The notes under the pieces are model-generated. The model did not search any database, was not told where the DNA came from, and saw nothing but the letters and a program-made list of their open reading frames with translations. From NCBI RefSeq assembly GCF_001902295.1, contig NZ_CP018335.1:2976001-3040000 (forward strand): a DNA stretch of 64,000 nt. The letters run 5' to 3'. A program made the position numbers and the translations under genes. This document shows positions 35,856 through 44,543 of this stretch, piece after piece; positions within the stretch are counted from its first letter, which is position 1; every line of letters starts with the position of its first letter. Source of the DNA: Clostridium kluyveri (GTDB taxonomy: Bacteria; Bacillota; Clostridia; Clostridiales; Clostridiaceae).

Positions 35856-36526
35856 CAATAACCCTCCAAGCGATAGCCCAACCCACGGACAGTTTTTATT
35901 TTAAAAGAATGATCCCTCTCTGAAAGCCGTTCTCGGAGCCTGTTAATATGCACATCCAAGGTTCTTTCGTTTCCTTCGAAGTTATAGCCCCATATATCTT
36001 CAATAAGCTGATCCCTGGAGAAAGTCTTTCCTGGAAAACTTGCAAGTTTAAATAGAAGCTCAAACTCCTTAAGAGGTAGATCTTTACTTTCGCCGTTAAC
36101 TATTACTTCATAGTTTTTTCGGTTCATAAACAATTCTCCAACTTGTATTGTATTTGACGCAGCAATTTGATAGCGTTTAAGAAGAGCTTTTACCCTGACA
36201 ATCAACTCTAAAGGATCAAAGGGTTTTACCAAGTAATCATCTGCCCCCAATTGGAACCCCTTGACCTTTTGACTTGTTTCTCCATTAACTGTAAGCATAA
36301 GCAAAGGAATATCATAATACTTTCTAAGTTCAGAACATAACTCCCAGCCATCCATATTAGGTCATCATCACGTCAAGAATAACCATATCCGCTTTAATAG
36401 TCTCAAGTTTGGCTAAAGCTTCTAATCCATCAGATGCTTCATATACATCAAAACCTTCATCCCGTAAAAATAATCCAACTAATTCACGAATATTAGGATC
36501 ATCATCCACAACCAATATTTTACTCA
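35855..36526 (-). pseudogene. Second OmpR-family response regulator, broken by a 1-nt insertion
   Basis: The start reads MSKILVVDDDPNIRELVGLF and continues to VILDVMM, where one extra A (about 36360) shifts the frame; removing it gives DVMMPNMDGWEL and the rest of a normal receiver and winged helix (KIKTVRGLGYRLEGY). The lesion falls just after the phosphorylated aspartate. A product starting inside the second part would lack most of the receiver. Confidence 0.85.
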
Positions 36527-36641
36527 TTTTATGCGCTGACTCCTTTCTTCACAGCCTGATATCGGTATAAGCTATAAAATAACCTCATGCTTATTATTTC
36601 GTCTTTATATCATACCACATTCTAATAATATATAACCTCTT

Positions 36642-36659
36642 TTTAAACTGAATCAAAGT
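36642..36659 (+). promoter_or_regulatory. 11-bp OmpR-type box upstream of the second regulator
   Basis: TTTAAACTGAA followed by a degenerate second half (TCAAAG), about 115 bp upstream of the regulator start. Probable former autoregulation site. Confidence 0.45.
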
Positions 36660-36703
36660 GGATAATTATAGTAGTGCGACCGCCTCCACATGGATGATGT
36701 GTT

Positions 36704-37266
36704 CTAGTTGGTATATGATATCATCTCACCTGATACCTGATTTATTTTCATAATGGTATCGACTTTAGTTATGCCGCCAGTTAATATCAGGCACACACCA
36801 ATGGTAGCAATCACAGTTGAACGTGAGTAGCCTGTAAGATATCCACTACCCCCTGCACTCTAGAATGGTATCCATGAAAATATACGTTTATATATAAAAG
36901 AATCAACTGGATTAAGAAGAATTGCGGCTATAAACAATCCGATAATTAATACAAATATTAATCTAATAAGGGTTCCTTTCTTAAGGGGTTTCTCCATGTA
37001 GTGAACTACACCTCGCAACGAAAGTTTACCGTTTTTCTTCCAGCCCAAAAAAAGCAGCAGTCCGAGTTCTGCGGGCACAAGAGCAACACACATAGCAATC
37101 ACCCAGGCAAGATATGATGGGTAACCAAGTAATTGGACAAGGGTGCTCCTATAATAAAATATGCTGCCAGAATCAGCACAACTGAAAGCAGAAGTGAATG
37201 CTATTCTTCACATAAGCGCTTCACAACCTTATTTACCAACTTTTTAACTTGAATCTCCTTTTCCAT
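36704..37266 (-). pseudogene. CPBP-type membrane protease remnant
   Basis: From ATG 37266 (GGAGG upstream) the frame reads MEKEIQVKKLVNKVVKRL, then a TAG, a hydrophobic helix, a frameshift at GYPSYLAWVI and a longer open part (PAELGLLLFLGWKKNGKLS, PLKKGTLIRLIFVLIIGLF) ending SWIPF. The PAELG and GWKKNGK stretches suggest a CPBP intramembrane protease. A short piece to 36704 may be its lost C-terminus. It is preceded by two 11-bp boxes at 37386, so it was probably in the two-component regulon. Confidence 0.55.
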
Positions 37267-37385
37267 AGTAGTTGTCCTCCTTGAATTTTAATCTTATAAG
37301 TTGAATCAAGCCACAGAAAGTACATTAAAAAATTTAAAAATCTCCGTCACTACAATTGACTTCGTGAATAATGATATAATAGTTT

Positions 37386-37403
37386 TTTAAACTGAATTTA
37401 AAC
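37386..37403 (+). promoter_or_regulatory. Two 11-bp OmpR-type boxes upstream of the CPBP remnant
   Basis: TTTAAACTGAATTTAAAC, identical to the site at 34624, about 120 bp upstream of the CPBP start. The surrounding 40 bp also match, showing that this promoter region is duplicated. The rest of 37404-37570 shows only a weak hairpin. Confidence 0.6.
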
Positions 37404-37574
37404 TAAAAAAACTCATATATTACTTATAGTGAGATTGTTTAATAACATGGAATCTTTAGTTAGATTTATTTTAAAGAAGTTGGAGTAAGCTTAGATGTCA
37501 AGCATGAGGGTTTTGTACAATTTCAATCCTGTAACTAAATGTATCTTTATCCTAAGCACTAGGTTACTGGAGGA

Positions 37575-37617
37575 TTAAAAAAAGCCGGTCAAGGCGAAAC
37601 CAATCCACCCAACCGGC
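37575..37617 (-). terminator. Recombinase-type terminator, copy 1
   Basis: GCCGGTTGGG pairs with TTGACCGGC on the minus strand, followed by a T7 run. The same hairpin follows the second recombinase remnant at 39112-39146. Confidence 0.7.
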
Positions 37618-37628
37618 ATAAATATTTT

Positions 37629-37792
37629 CTATTCAATTACAACTTCTATCTCTATCCCATCAATCAAAGTTACAATAATCTTCTCCCCATCAAATACAGC
37701 CATCTTCTCCACTATCCTAAAAAAACAAATTCATAACAAAATTTTCTATCGACTCCGCTTTCTCTAATATCTTTATAAAAGCTTTCATCAAA
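37629..37792 (-). pseudogene. Large serine recombinase, C-terminal remnant 1
   Basis: About 54 codons: FIKILEKAESIENFVMNLFF, a frameshift, then VEKMAVFDGEKIIVTLIDGI and a stop. It aligns to the end of the remnant at 39158 (VEKMTVFDGEKVIVSLMDGT). This is the C-terminal end of large serine recombinases used by phages and conjugative elements. The left end of broken fetB begins about 70 bp away. Confidence 0.7.
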
Positions 37793-37860
37793 GCTTAAAC
37801 AAATCATTGCTTTTTCAATAATTGTCGATATAGTATCTTGCCTGTTCTATTTCTTACCTG

Positions 37861-38300
37861 TCGTTGTACACATATCTCCCCGGTATAGCCCTCCGCTATT
37901 TCATTTTAATTGCCGGCATGCTGATCGGCAACTCTATGACCGGTATCTCCTTGGGAGTAAGACGTTTAGTTGATGGAATGCGGACACAGAAAAATTTAGT
38001 TAAAGGATCTTTAATGCTTGATGCAACACCAAAAATGGCAGCAAAGCAAATTGTGGATAATGCTTTTGATCCGGCAATCCTGTCTACCATCAATTCCATG
38101 GTTGGTATTGGTATGGGAATTGTTTTTTTACTAGGTATGATGACAGGTCAAATACTATCCGGCACCTCACCTGTTACAGCGATAGAATTACGATTATTCT
38201 TGGAATACTTGGCAGTGTAGCATTGACAGTAATTTTATTTGTACAGTTAGGCTATAAAACGTTTTTCAATGAGCAAAGCCAATTAACAATTGGTGACTAG
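37861..38300 (+). pseudogene. fetB: FetB (iron export permease), 5'-truncated and frameshifted
   Basis: The plus-strand frame has strong FetB (UPF0014) features: IAGMLIGNSMTGISLGVRRL, RTQKNLVKGSLMLDATPKMA, FDPAILSTINSMVG and FLLGMMTGQILSGTSPVTAIE. The N-terminal membrane helices are missing. After TAIE a 7-bp deletion breaks the frame; in the shifted frame ITIILGILGSVALTVILF and FVQLGYKTFFNEQSQL complete the protein. The ATPase FetA is absent. Truncation at 37861 beside a recombinase remnant suggests damage by an integrating element. Confidence 0.85.
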
Positions 38301-38377
38301 TAAATAATGTTTTAAGTATAAATACAGAGTTCATATGCTTGATTTCAAGGCTTTCCATATGAGCTTTATTTTTTCTC

Positions 38378-38929
38378 TTATCTGTATCTTCCCAAGTTCA
38401 CTAAATCTGATAAGGACAATTTACTGATGATTTCATAACCGTTTCCTTGTCCCCGTGGTCTAACAATAACTGTTCCCATGTTCGGGATTTGGCCTAAACC
38501 AATCCCTTCTGGAAAACTATGAGCAATTATAACCTTGTTGCTCCCCTGAGGAGGTATGACTTCCAACCTTGACTGAAAAGAGCCTAATATTCTTCGTTGC
38601 TCTGCAGCAGATATACTTCCACTTAACTTATAAACTTCAAACCAAAATGGGTCGATTTGAACATTTGACCTTCCAAAAGCCAATTGTGCCGTTTCTATAG
38701 TTCTGCAAAATGGACTTGTTAGGACAGGATAATTGATAGGAATTCGTAAATTACGAAGAATTTGGCCATAGTAAATTGCTTGTCTTCTTCCCATTTCAGA
38801 AAGATTTCTTTGAGTAAAACAATATAGAAAATTTAGATACGGTTGATCTTCTCCAACAGTTGCTTCCCCATGTCTAACATATAGTATATATCCTCCGCCC
38901 CTTAATAAATCTAGTAACGAATTATTCAA
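38378..38929 (-). CDS. Histidine phosphatase family protein
   Basis: 183 residues. The RHG motif (YILYVRHGEATVGED) carries the catalytic histidine; TSPFCRTIETAQLAF provides the arginine and IIAHSFPEG the second histidine. This branch of phosphatases has broad or unknown substrates. No signal peptide. It is isolated between the fetB scar and the second recombinase remnant. Confidence 0.8.
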   Translation of the reverse strand: MNNSLLDLLRGGGYILYVRHGEATVGEDQPYLNFLYCFTQRNLSEMGRRQAIYYGQILRNLRIPINYPVLTSPFCRTIETAQLAFGRSNVQIDPFWFEVYKLSGSISAAEQRRILGSFQSRLEVIPPQGSNKVIIAHSFPEGIGLGQIPNMGTVIVRPRGQGNGYEIISKLSLSDLVNLGRYR

Positions 38930-39111
38930 TTTAACTTCTCCCTTCCCTATGTTTACTTTTTATAATAATAATTTAATTTATGATAATCACCGCAAGGATG
39001 TTAACCCATATTTTATATGGTCTTCCACTATTTTGGGTACCCCCGGAAAGCAATATTTATCGCATCCTATAAAACTGGAAAAAGTCAAGGCAATTACAGT
39101 AAAAATAAAAA

Positions 39112-39146
39112 GCCGGTCAAGGCGATTACTAACCACCCCAACCGGC
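39112..39146 (-). terminator. Recombinase-type terminator, copy 2
   Basis: ATGCCGGTTGGGG pairs with CCTTGACCGGC-type sequence followed by TTTTTATTTTT, 10 bp past the recombinase remnant stop; homologous to 37575-37617. Confidence 0.7.
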
Positions 39147-39157
39147 ATTTCAATGTC

Positions 39158-39570
39158 TTATTCAATCTCACACTCAACCTCAGTGCCATCCATCAAACTT
39201 ACAATAACCTTCTCCCCATCAAACACTGTCATCTTCTCCACTATCCTAAAAAATAAATCTATATCAAACTCTTCTATCAGCTTAGCTTTCTCTAACATCT
39301 TTATAAACTGCCTTGCCTTATACCTCACTAATACATTGTCACTCTGTAACCTTTCTTTCCACTTTTCCATAAAATAATCCTTATTTTGAACCATGGCATT
39401 AAAAGCTTCTACAAATACCCTGTATAAAACCCTATCCTGTTCGTACCTTTTCCATCCAAATAATCTCTATAAATCCTTCTCACAATCTTAGCTTGTTTCT
39501 GGTTTATAACTAAGTTTCCGTCTTTCCCTTTATCATAGCCTAAAAACTTTGTGTAATTTACTGTAACTTT
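39158..39570 (-). pseudogene. Large serine recombinase, remnant 2 with internal deletion
   Basis: The upstream part reads YTKFLGYDKGKDGNLVINQK, IVRRIYRDYLDGKGT, the linker after the catalytic domain. The downstream part reads QDRVLYRVFVEAFNAMVQNK and runs to VECEIE, the C-terminal end. The zinc-ribbon and coiled-coil region between is deleted and the frames do not match. The catalytic N-terminal domain is also missing. It likely belonged to the integrase of one of the decayed phages. Confidence 0.75.
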
Positions 39571-39575
39571 CCATG

Positions 39576-39617
39576 GACGTAATAGCTTTCAGCTTTTAAA
39601 AGCAAAGCTATTACGTC
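39576..39617. repeat. Perfect 14-bp inverted repeat
   Basis: GACGTAATAGCTTT and AAAGCTATTACGTC frame a 14-bp centre that is itself partly palindromic (CTTTTAAAAG). It lies exactly between the recombinase remnant and the phage gene remnant, so it may mark a junction. There is no T-run, so it is not a normal terminator. Confidence 0.55.
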
Positions 39618-39622
39618 TTGAA

Positions 39623-39913
39623 CTAATGAAAATCAACTAAAGTTGGAAAGAACCTATTTGACGCATACCTTGGGTCCATTATAATATTATCTAAGATAGG
39701 ATAATAAAATCCATCCAGATAAGCCATATTGCCAAATACAGCAGATATCCTGTTTTCACTTTTAGCTTCATAGGTTTGTTTTCCTGTAAGTGCATCATAG
39801 AGTCTAATAGTAGCTGTACCTGTAAAAGGTAATATTAACTTTTTCTTTGGAACCTCCATATTAGTTCCCTTTATTAAATCTTTGCTGTAGGCAATGCTAT
39901 TTTTAAAAGCCAT
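39623..39913 (-). pseudogene. Phage structural protein, N-terminal fragment
   Basis: 96 codons. The start (MAFKNSIAYSKDLIKGTNME, then VPKKKLILPFTGTA) is homologous to the phage gene at 51895, and the same terminator (40011-40045) precedes both. The rest reads RLYDALTGKQTYEAKSENR and ends DPRYASNRFFPTLVDFH, a short tail-associated protein or the surviving part of one. GGAG lies upstream. It might still be translated, but the matching gene is longer. Confidence 0.6.
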
Positions 39914-40165
39914 GATGCTCCTCCTCTCTATTAATTTTTCTATATTTTTGAATATAAACTTATATACTTAAAGTGTTAAAAATTTTTCGTGATGTTAATT
40001 TAAACACGTAAAAAAAACCCTCTACCATCAGGTATGGGCTTTAGTCATATAATAAAAATATTGTTTATCAATTACTAAATTGAATTATAAACTTTATAAG
40101 AAAAATGAGATTTTGATTACAACACCAAAAACAAATATACTGCATAAAATTAACAGTATCCCATC

Positions 40166-40342
40166 TTATTTTTTACCTTGGTTATAAAAGTGCAAACCAT
40201 TAAAAATTTGAAAAATACCTAAACAAGTAAGCATATACGGCATTACTATTCTGCCATCAATCTTACCAATAAATATGCTTATAGATAATATAATTATTAA
40301 TATTCCAAATATAAATCTAACTATTGAAAAATTTCTTTTCAA
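40166..40342 (-). CDS. DUF3953-like small membrane protein
   Basis: 58 residues from a TTG start, with AGAGGG 7 nt upstream. Two membrane helices are separated by a short loop: VRFIFGILIIILSISIFI, then KIDGRIVMPYMLTCLG and FNGLHFYNQGKK. This is the layout of DUF3953 proteins. Function is unknown. Confidence 0.6.
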   Translation of the reverse strand: MKRNFSIVRFIFGILIIILSISIFIGKIDGRIVMPYMLTCLGIFQIFNGLHFYNQGKK

Positions 40343-40505
40343 AGTCTTCCCTCTTTTGATATTTATATTTAGTTCGTTTTAAGTCACTACTTCGTATCAA
40401 TTATAATTTTATAATATCACTATAATGACTGGCTCTTACTAATTTCTTCTATGTATAGTAAAATAAATGAACACATTAATATAGGAAGAATGTGTATTAG
40501 TGGTA

Positions 40506-40821
40506 CTACTTTTTTCCTATCATAAAAAACAAAGAATAATTAATTTCTGAACCATCAATAACCTTGACATCATTATAAAAAACATTTGTTACCACACTTT
40601 TAAATCCAAGTTCTTGTAACAATTTTTCTAACTCATTTTGCTTAAAGCCATTAATGACCTTTAAAATCTTTTTCTAACTTGTGAAAACTTCCATCATCTT
40701 CAACTAATTCAACAATACATAAATATCCAGTGTCTATAATCATTTCATATAATTTTTTTAAAGTCGTTCTTATATCTATAAGATGATGTAATTCCATCGA
40801 AGTATATATTACATTAAACTT
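40506..40821 (-). pseudogene. SAM-dependent methyltransferase, C-terminal remnant
   Basis: Reads FNVIYTSMELHHLIDIRTTL, TGYLCIVELVEDDGSFHKL, DFKGH, then one extra T shifts the frame; after correction it continues NGFKQNELEKLLQELGFKSV to FFMIGKK. This is the end of a class I methyltransferase (motifs IV-VI; the SAM-binding loop is gone). It is cut upstream by a GC-rich inverted sequence at about 40833-40885. Confidence 0.7.
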
Positions 40822-40829
40822 TTATTTTT

Positions 40830-40885
40830 TAGTAAGCGTAGCTAAAGGACGTTGCAAAGCCTTAGCTGAGCTTGCTTGCTACTGG
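40830..40885. repeat. GC-rich inverted sequence
   Basis: AGTAAGCGTAGCTAAAGG and CCTTAGCTGAGCTTGCTT form an imperfect stem around ACGTTGCAAAG. Its composition stands out from flanking DNA. It separates the methyltransferase remnant from the immunity gene; it looks like a dispersed repeat, but I see no second copy in this window. Confidence 0.35.
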
Positions 40886-40896
40886 CTATTTTTGAA

Positions 40897-41334
40897 TTAA
40901 TCTTTTATAATACTTTTTTTGAAGAAATTAATATATTTATCATCTTCATCCTCAAAACATCTTCCGTCTGACATTTTGTTAGCCACAGCGAAATATTTTT
41001 GTGCCATATCAAACCTTTCTAATCCAAATAACACCTTCGCTGCTAAAAAATATCTTTCTCCACTATCAATTCTAAAAGTAGCACATCTAGAAAATTCATT
41101 TGACCACTTCTTTGCTTCTTCAAAGTTATTAATTAATATATAAGCTTCACAAATGGATTGTGCCAAATGATAACTTTCACTATAGTTTTCTTTTGGATTA
41201 GGAAGTTTCAACCATGCCTTTTTTAAAATTTCTATTACTTTATCATATTTTCCTTCATTATATTCTTTGTTACTCTCATGCATTAAATCATGTATAACTT
41301 TACTTAATTCATTATCAAGTATTAATTTTTCCAT
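40897..41334 (-). CDS. TPR-like protein, probable immunity partner of the GH-E toxin
   Basis: 145 residues, all helical, with TPR-like pairs: ESNKEYNEGKYDKVIEILKK, YHLAQSICEAYILINNFEEA, YFLAAKVLFGLERFDMAQKY. I placed the start at 41334 (MEKLILDNELSKV), where GGAG lies 8 nt upstream; an ATG 18 nt earlier has no site. It begins about 30 bp after the toxin gene, the usual place for an immunity gene in polymorphic-toxin loci. Immunity is inferred from position only. Confidence 0.55.
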   Translation of the reverse strand: MEKLILDNELSKVIHDLMHESNKEYNEGKYDKVIEILKKAWLKLPNPKENYSESYHLAQSICEAYILINNFEEAKKWSNEFSRCATFRIDSGERYFLAAKVLFGLERFDMAQKYFAVANKMSDGRCFEDEDDKYINFFKKSIIKD

Positions 41335-41363
41335 TATATTTACTCCATTCATTTAAATTATTG

Positions 41364-42968
41364 TTATTTTATTGGTGGTACTTTTGTTTCTATTGGTGGT
41401 ACTTTTGTTTTTGTTGTTGGTACTTCTACCTCTACAGGTAATTCATCATCTATTATCGGTGGTAGGTATGTTTCCTGAATTTTCGCCCCATCTGACCTAT
41501 TTATACTATAATGTTCAAGATAATAATTTTCTGATTTTAACATCCATTCTCTTACTTCTGGTGCTTTTTTCCCAAATTTTCTTCCTGTTTCATTCCACCA
41601 CTTAACTGCGTCTGTTTTATGTGCCATATCTCCATATTTTAGTTCATACCATTCTCCATCACTTGCTTTAAACATGGTTTTCCCATCAATTACATCTATA
41701 TCTCCATCTTTCAACATTCTTTCAATAACTTCTTTCCCTGTACGTGAACTTTTTCCAGGTGTTCTTCCCACATATTCTAATCTTTTGGTTATTCCTGCTA
41801 TTAGCGAACTACTCTCCCGACCTAATACATTGTATATATATTGACCTTCTAATTCATATAGTTTATTGATATTTGTGTTTAACCTATCTTCACTAATTCC
41901 ATCAGAATCCAATAAAATTTGTCCTATAACTCCTTGTAAAACATTATTAAAACCCTGTTCAGTAAAACGTTCTAACAAATTGTCATTTGGATTTTTATCT
42001 CTATAATTAGATATCTCTTCTTCAATTATTCTTTTTTCTTCAATTGTTTTAGCTTCAAACCATTTTAGTGATAAACCTACTAAAACATTTTGAGATTTTA
42101 TTGAATACTTACCTGAATCCCTTTCTTTATTATATAATATATCTGGGAATGTTGCCATTTCTTCCATTAACTTGTAATATTCATCTTCACCTAATATTTT
42201 TTCTACATATGATAATATCTCTTTTTCTCCATTAGTCAAGTCATTTGGATTTTTTAGCATTAATTGTATTACCTTATTCTTATCTACTTGTCCATTTTCT
42301 GAAATAGCAGAAACACCCCTTAATTCAGATATCCCTCCAGTTATTCCTGATATTTTTGAAAATACGAAACATATATTTTCTTCCATATCTCTTACACCAT
42401 TACAATATAAATTAAATGAATCATTGAATTCTGTCAAACTTATTGTTTGATTTTTAAGTGAATTCTGTAAATTTAAAACATCATCTGTAATCGGAAATGA
42501 TGTAAAACTTAAACTATTTGCTAAACTTAATATTTCTTCAAATTTAGAATTCATCTTTTTATAATTATCTATACATTCACTAACATTATTATTTATTTGA
42601 AATTGTCCTCCATATTGGAGTGAAATAACTCCTGTATCATCATTTGTAAGGGCTGCCCCGCCCCCACTTCTTTTTATGCAGTTTACAAAATCCTCACTTT
42701 GCTTTTTTAATCTAACTGCCCTTGGCTTTTCTTCATTTTCTAAAGCATTTTTCACGTACTTTATATCTTCTATTAAATTTGTATAAAACTCCTGATTTTT
42801 AATATGCTTTTCCATGAATTTATCTTTTGCTTCACCTGACCATCCAGCTTCAGTAAGCTCTGCGATAGTTCTATTTATATTTTCTTTTTGTTCTTCTAAT
42901 GTCTTTATAATGTTTTCATATTCATTTATTGTATTAGTCAATTCACCAATATCTAATTTAAAATCCAT
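41364..42968 (-). CDS. WXG-type polymorphic toxin with C-terminal GH-E nuclease domain
   Basis: 534 residues. The N-terminus is an ESAT-6/LXG-like helical hairpin with W43-S-G (TEAGWSGEAKDKF), the mark of substrates of the type VII secretion system. The middle (about 110-420) is helical. The C-terminal ~100 residues match GH-E-type HNH/Endo VII toxins: GDMAHKTDAVKWWN, REWMLKSENYYLEHYSINRS and ETYLPP. The usual G-H pair reads A-H here. The end has a small KVPPIET repeat. GGGGG-AAAG precedes the ATG. It is expected to cut nucleic acid in rival cells. No secretion genes are in the window. Confidence 0.8.
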   Translation of the reverse strand: MDFKLDIGELTNTINEYENIIKTLEEQKENINRTIAELTEAGWSGEAKDKFMEKHIKNQEFYTNLIEDIKYVKNALENEEKPRAVRLKKQSEDFVNCIKRSGGGAALTNDDTGVISLQYGGQFQINNNVSECIDNYKKMNSKFEEILSLANSLSFTSFPITDDVLNLQNSLKNQTISLTEFNDSFNLYCNGVRDMEENICFVFSKISGITGGISELRGVSAISENGQVDKNKVIQLMLKNPNDLTNGEKEILSYVEKILGEDEYYKLMEEMATFPDILYNKERDSGKYSIKSQNVLVGLSLKWFEAKTIEEKRIIEEEISNYRDKNPNDNLLERFTEQGFNNVLQGVIGQILLDSDGISEDRLNTNINKLYELEGQYIYNVLGRESSSLIAGITKRLEYVGRTPGKSSRTGKEVIERMLKDGDIDVIDGKTMFKASDGEWYELKYGDMAHKTDAVKWWNETGRKFGKKAPEVREWMLKSENYYLEHYSINRSDGAKIQETYLPPIIDDELPVEVEVPTTKTKVPPIETKVPPIK

Positions 42969-43303
42969 TTACTTTCCCCCATGTACTAATCACTTTATTG
43001 TATTTTAACATTAGCAATATATATCTAATTTTTACATTAATATTCATATATTTCCTTTATCTTAATGTTTTTGTATGTACATGTCAATACGTCCTCATTC
43101 TTACTTTTAGTATTAAAAAACCATTTAAGTCATTTTGAATTATCAAAGGACATTTATATATTTAGATTTATTGATTTGCTGGCATTTTTTTCACTATTCG
43201 CCACAAAATTAAAGGATGTTATTTCTCCGAATCGCACTATAATCTTACACCTGCATCTCTTTTCAAAATAATCATATTACCAAATATATTTAGCGATACC
43301 TAC
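42969..43303. other. Gap upstream of the toxin gene
   Basis: 335 bp. Its right end (about 43235-43303) matches the 60 bp below the other full copy of the 97-codon gene (56275-56340): both read CACCTGC, then a TTATTT-rich stretch. The rest shows no gene; a 68-codon plus-strand frame has no support. Confidence 0.5.
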
Positions 43304-43597
43304 TTATTTTTTCATAGTCTTAAAGATTCCAATAGCCTTTAAAGCATCCTTAAAAGCACATATATAAATTTCTCTGTATATAATGACCATCTCGGCATTT
43401 GTAATATCCCCATATTCTACAAATAGCCCCTGTAATTCTTCATCAGCCTTATTTATAAACTTATCCTGTACCTCCAATAATGCAATTTCCAATTTCTTGC
43501 ATTTTCCATCCTTTTTACCTAAATCAAGTGAAATACCGTTAAGCCTTTTATCAATAAAGAAATCAATAAACTCTTGAAATTCTTCCAGCATATCCAT
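43304..43597 (-). CDS. 97-residue protein of the cargo boundary, unknown function
   Basis: A helical, acidic protein starting MDMLEEFQEFIDFFIDKRLN and ending ICAFKDALKAIGIFKTMKK. I recognise no family. GGAGG-type sequence precedes the ATG. A copy with a single TAG lies at 56340-56633 and a 3' fragment at 20974-21053. In each place it lies downstream of cargo genes that follow a tail-gene 3' block, so it may be an old phage gene that marks the far edge of the insertion site. Confidence 0.6.
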   Translation of the reverse strand: MDMLEEFQEFIDFFIDKRLNGISLDLGKKDGKCKKLEIALLEVQDKFINKADEELQGLFVEYGDITNAEMVIIYREIYICAFKDALKAIGIFKTMKK

Positions 43598-43657
43598 ACC
43601 TCCAAATCTTATGTTTGTGGTATGTTAACTCTTAATCGATATGCTTTCAAGTTATAT

Positions 43658-44404
43658 TCATTTCACGTTAACACTTAATTTAAAAGTATTTATAGTTGAA
43701 TTAGAATCCCACTCTCGACTATATTTGAATTGAATTGATGTTTTTCCAGTATTAATAGCTTGAAATAACCATCTATCTCTTAACCCTGCTCCAGGACACG
43801 CCTGAGGATATAGCGAATAAATTATGTTAATATGTTCAGTATTTTTTATTATAGAACTACCTGTTGATACTGATTGCCAGCTATAACCTCCATCATACCC
43901 GTCATCAGGAAGAGTTAGTTGAAGTGTTTCACCTTTTTTTAAAGTTATACTTTGGTTATTGAAGCTTTCATCAATTTTTGTAGCATTTGAGTTAATAGTA
44001 AAAGGCATACAAATTCCTTTTTTTATGTTAGAGCTATCCGCTTTATCCAGAACATAAAGCACATATGAATGGCTAGGTTTATAATTATTAATTGGCGAGA
44101 TTTCAACTTGCTTGTAATCATCTGACAAAGCAACTTCTGTTTCTACTTTATTATAACAGTCATCTAAAATAAATATAGATGAATCATTAATTTTGGATTT
44201 GTATACTAGTGATTTAAAATTAATTTTCCAAACCTTATTTTCATCCACATCTTCCCTTAAAGGCAATGATTTCCAGTTTTCAATGTGCTCACGTTCAAGA
44301 TTTTCGTATTCTGGTGCAGCAGAAAAAACTACAGTATTAAGCAATAAAAGTATACTAAAAACATAAGTAATACTTATAAACAATTGTTTCTTAAATTTAT
44401 TCAC
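43658..44404 (-). CDS. Secreted chagasin-like (I42) protease inhibitor with an Ig-like domain
   Basis: 248 residues. A signal peptide (KKQLFISITYVFSILLLLN, then VVFSAA) leads to an Ig-like domain at about 60-150 (VWKINFKSLVYKSKINDSSI, DKADSSN). The last ~90 residues resemble chagasin: GETLQLTLPDDGYDGGYSWQ for the NPTTGYxW loop, PGAGLRDRWLF for the GxGG loop and SREWDS for the RPW loop. It should inhibit cysteine proteases outside the cell. It is the first gene after a tail-gene 3' block (44450). Confidence 0.7.
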   Translation of the reverse strand: MNKFKKQLFISITYVFSILLLLNTVVFSAAPEYENLEREHIENWKSLPLREDVDENKVWKINFKSLVYKSKINDSSIFILDDCYNKVETEVALSDDYKQVEISPINNYKPSHSYVLYVLDKADSSNIKKGICMPFTINSNATKIDESFNNQSITLKKGETLQLTLPDDGYDGGYSWQSVSTGSSIIKNTEHINIIYSLYPQACPGAGLRDRWLFQAINTGKTSIQFKYSREWDSNSTINTFKLSVNVK

Positions 44405-44449
44405 TGATAAGTCTCCCCCTCACATAAATCATTAATATCCTATTGGTAC

Positions 44450-44543
44450 ACAGTAATTTACAATTCAGTCATAACTAATTATAGTATATCATGAAATTTG
44501 AGGGAATTTAAATCATCTGAAAATTTTTTAACCAACTTCTCTT
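44450..44543 (-). repeat. Tail-gene 3' block, copy 3 of 4
   Basis: Follows the stop of the tail-gene remnant and ends about 46 bp before the chagasin-like gene. Same sequence as 18041, 22243 and 57602. Confidence 0.75.

Noticed and set aside
39576..39617. Terminator after the phage fragment
   Set aside because: The stem is strong, but neither strand has a T-run after it.
43065..43271. 68-codon plus-strand frame upstream of the toxin
   Set aside because: It overlaps a conserved flank of the 97-codon gene and has no ribosome binding site.
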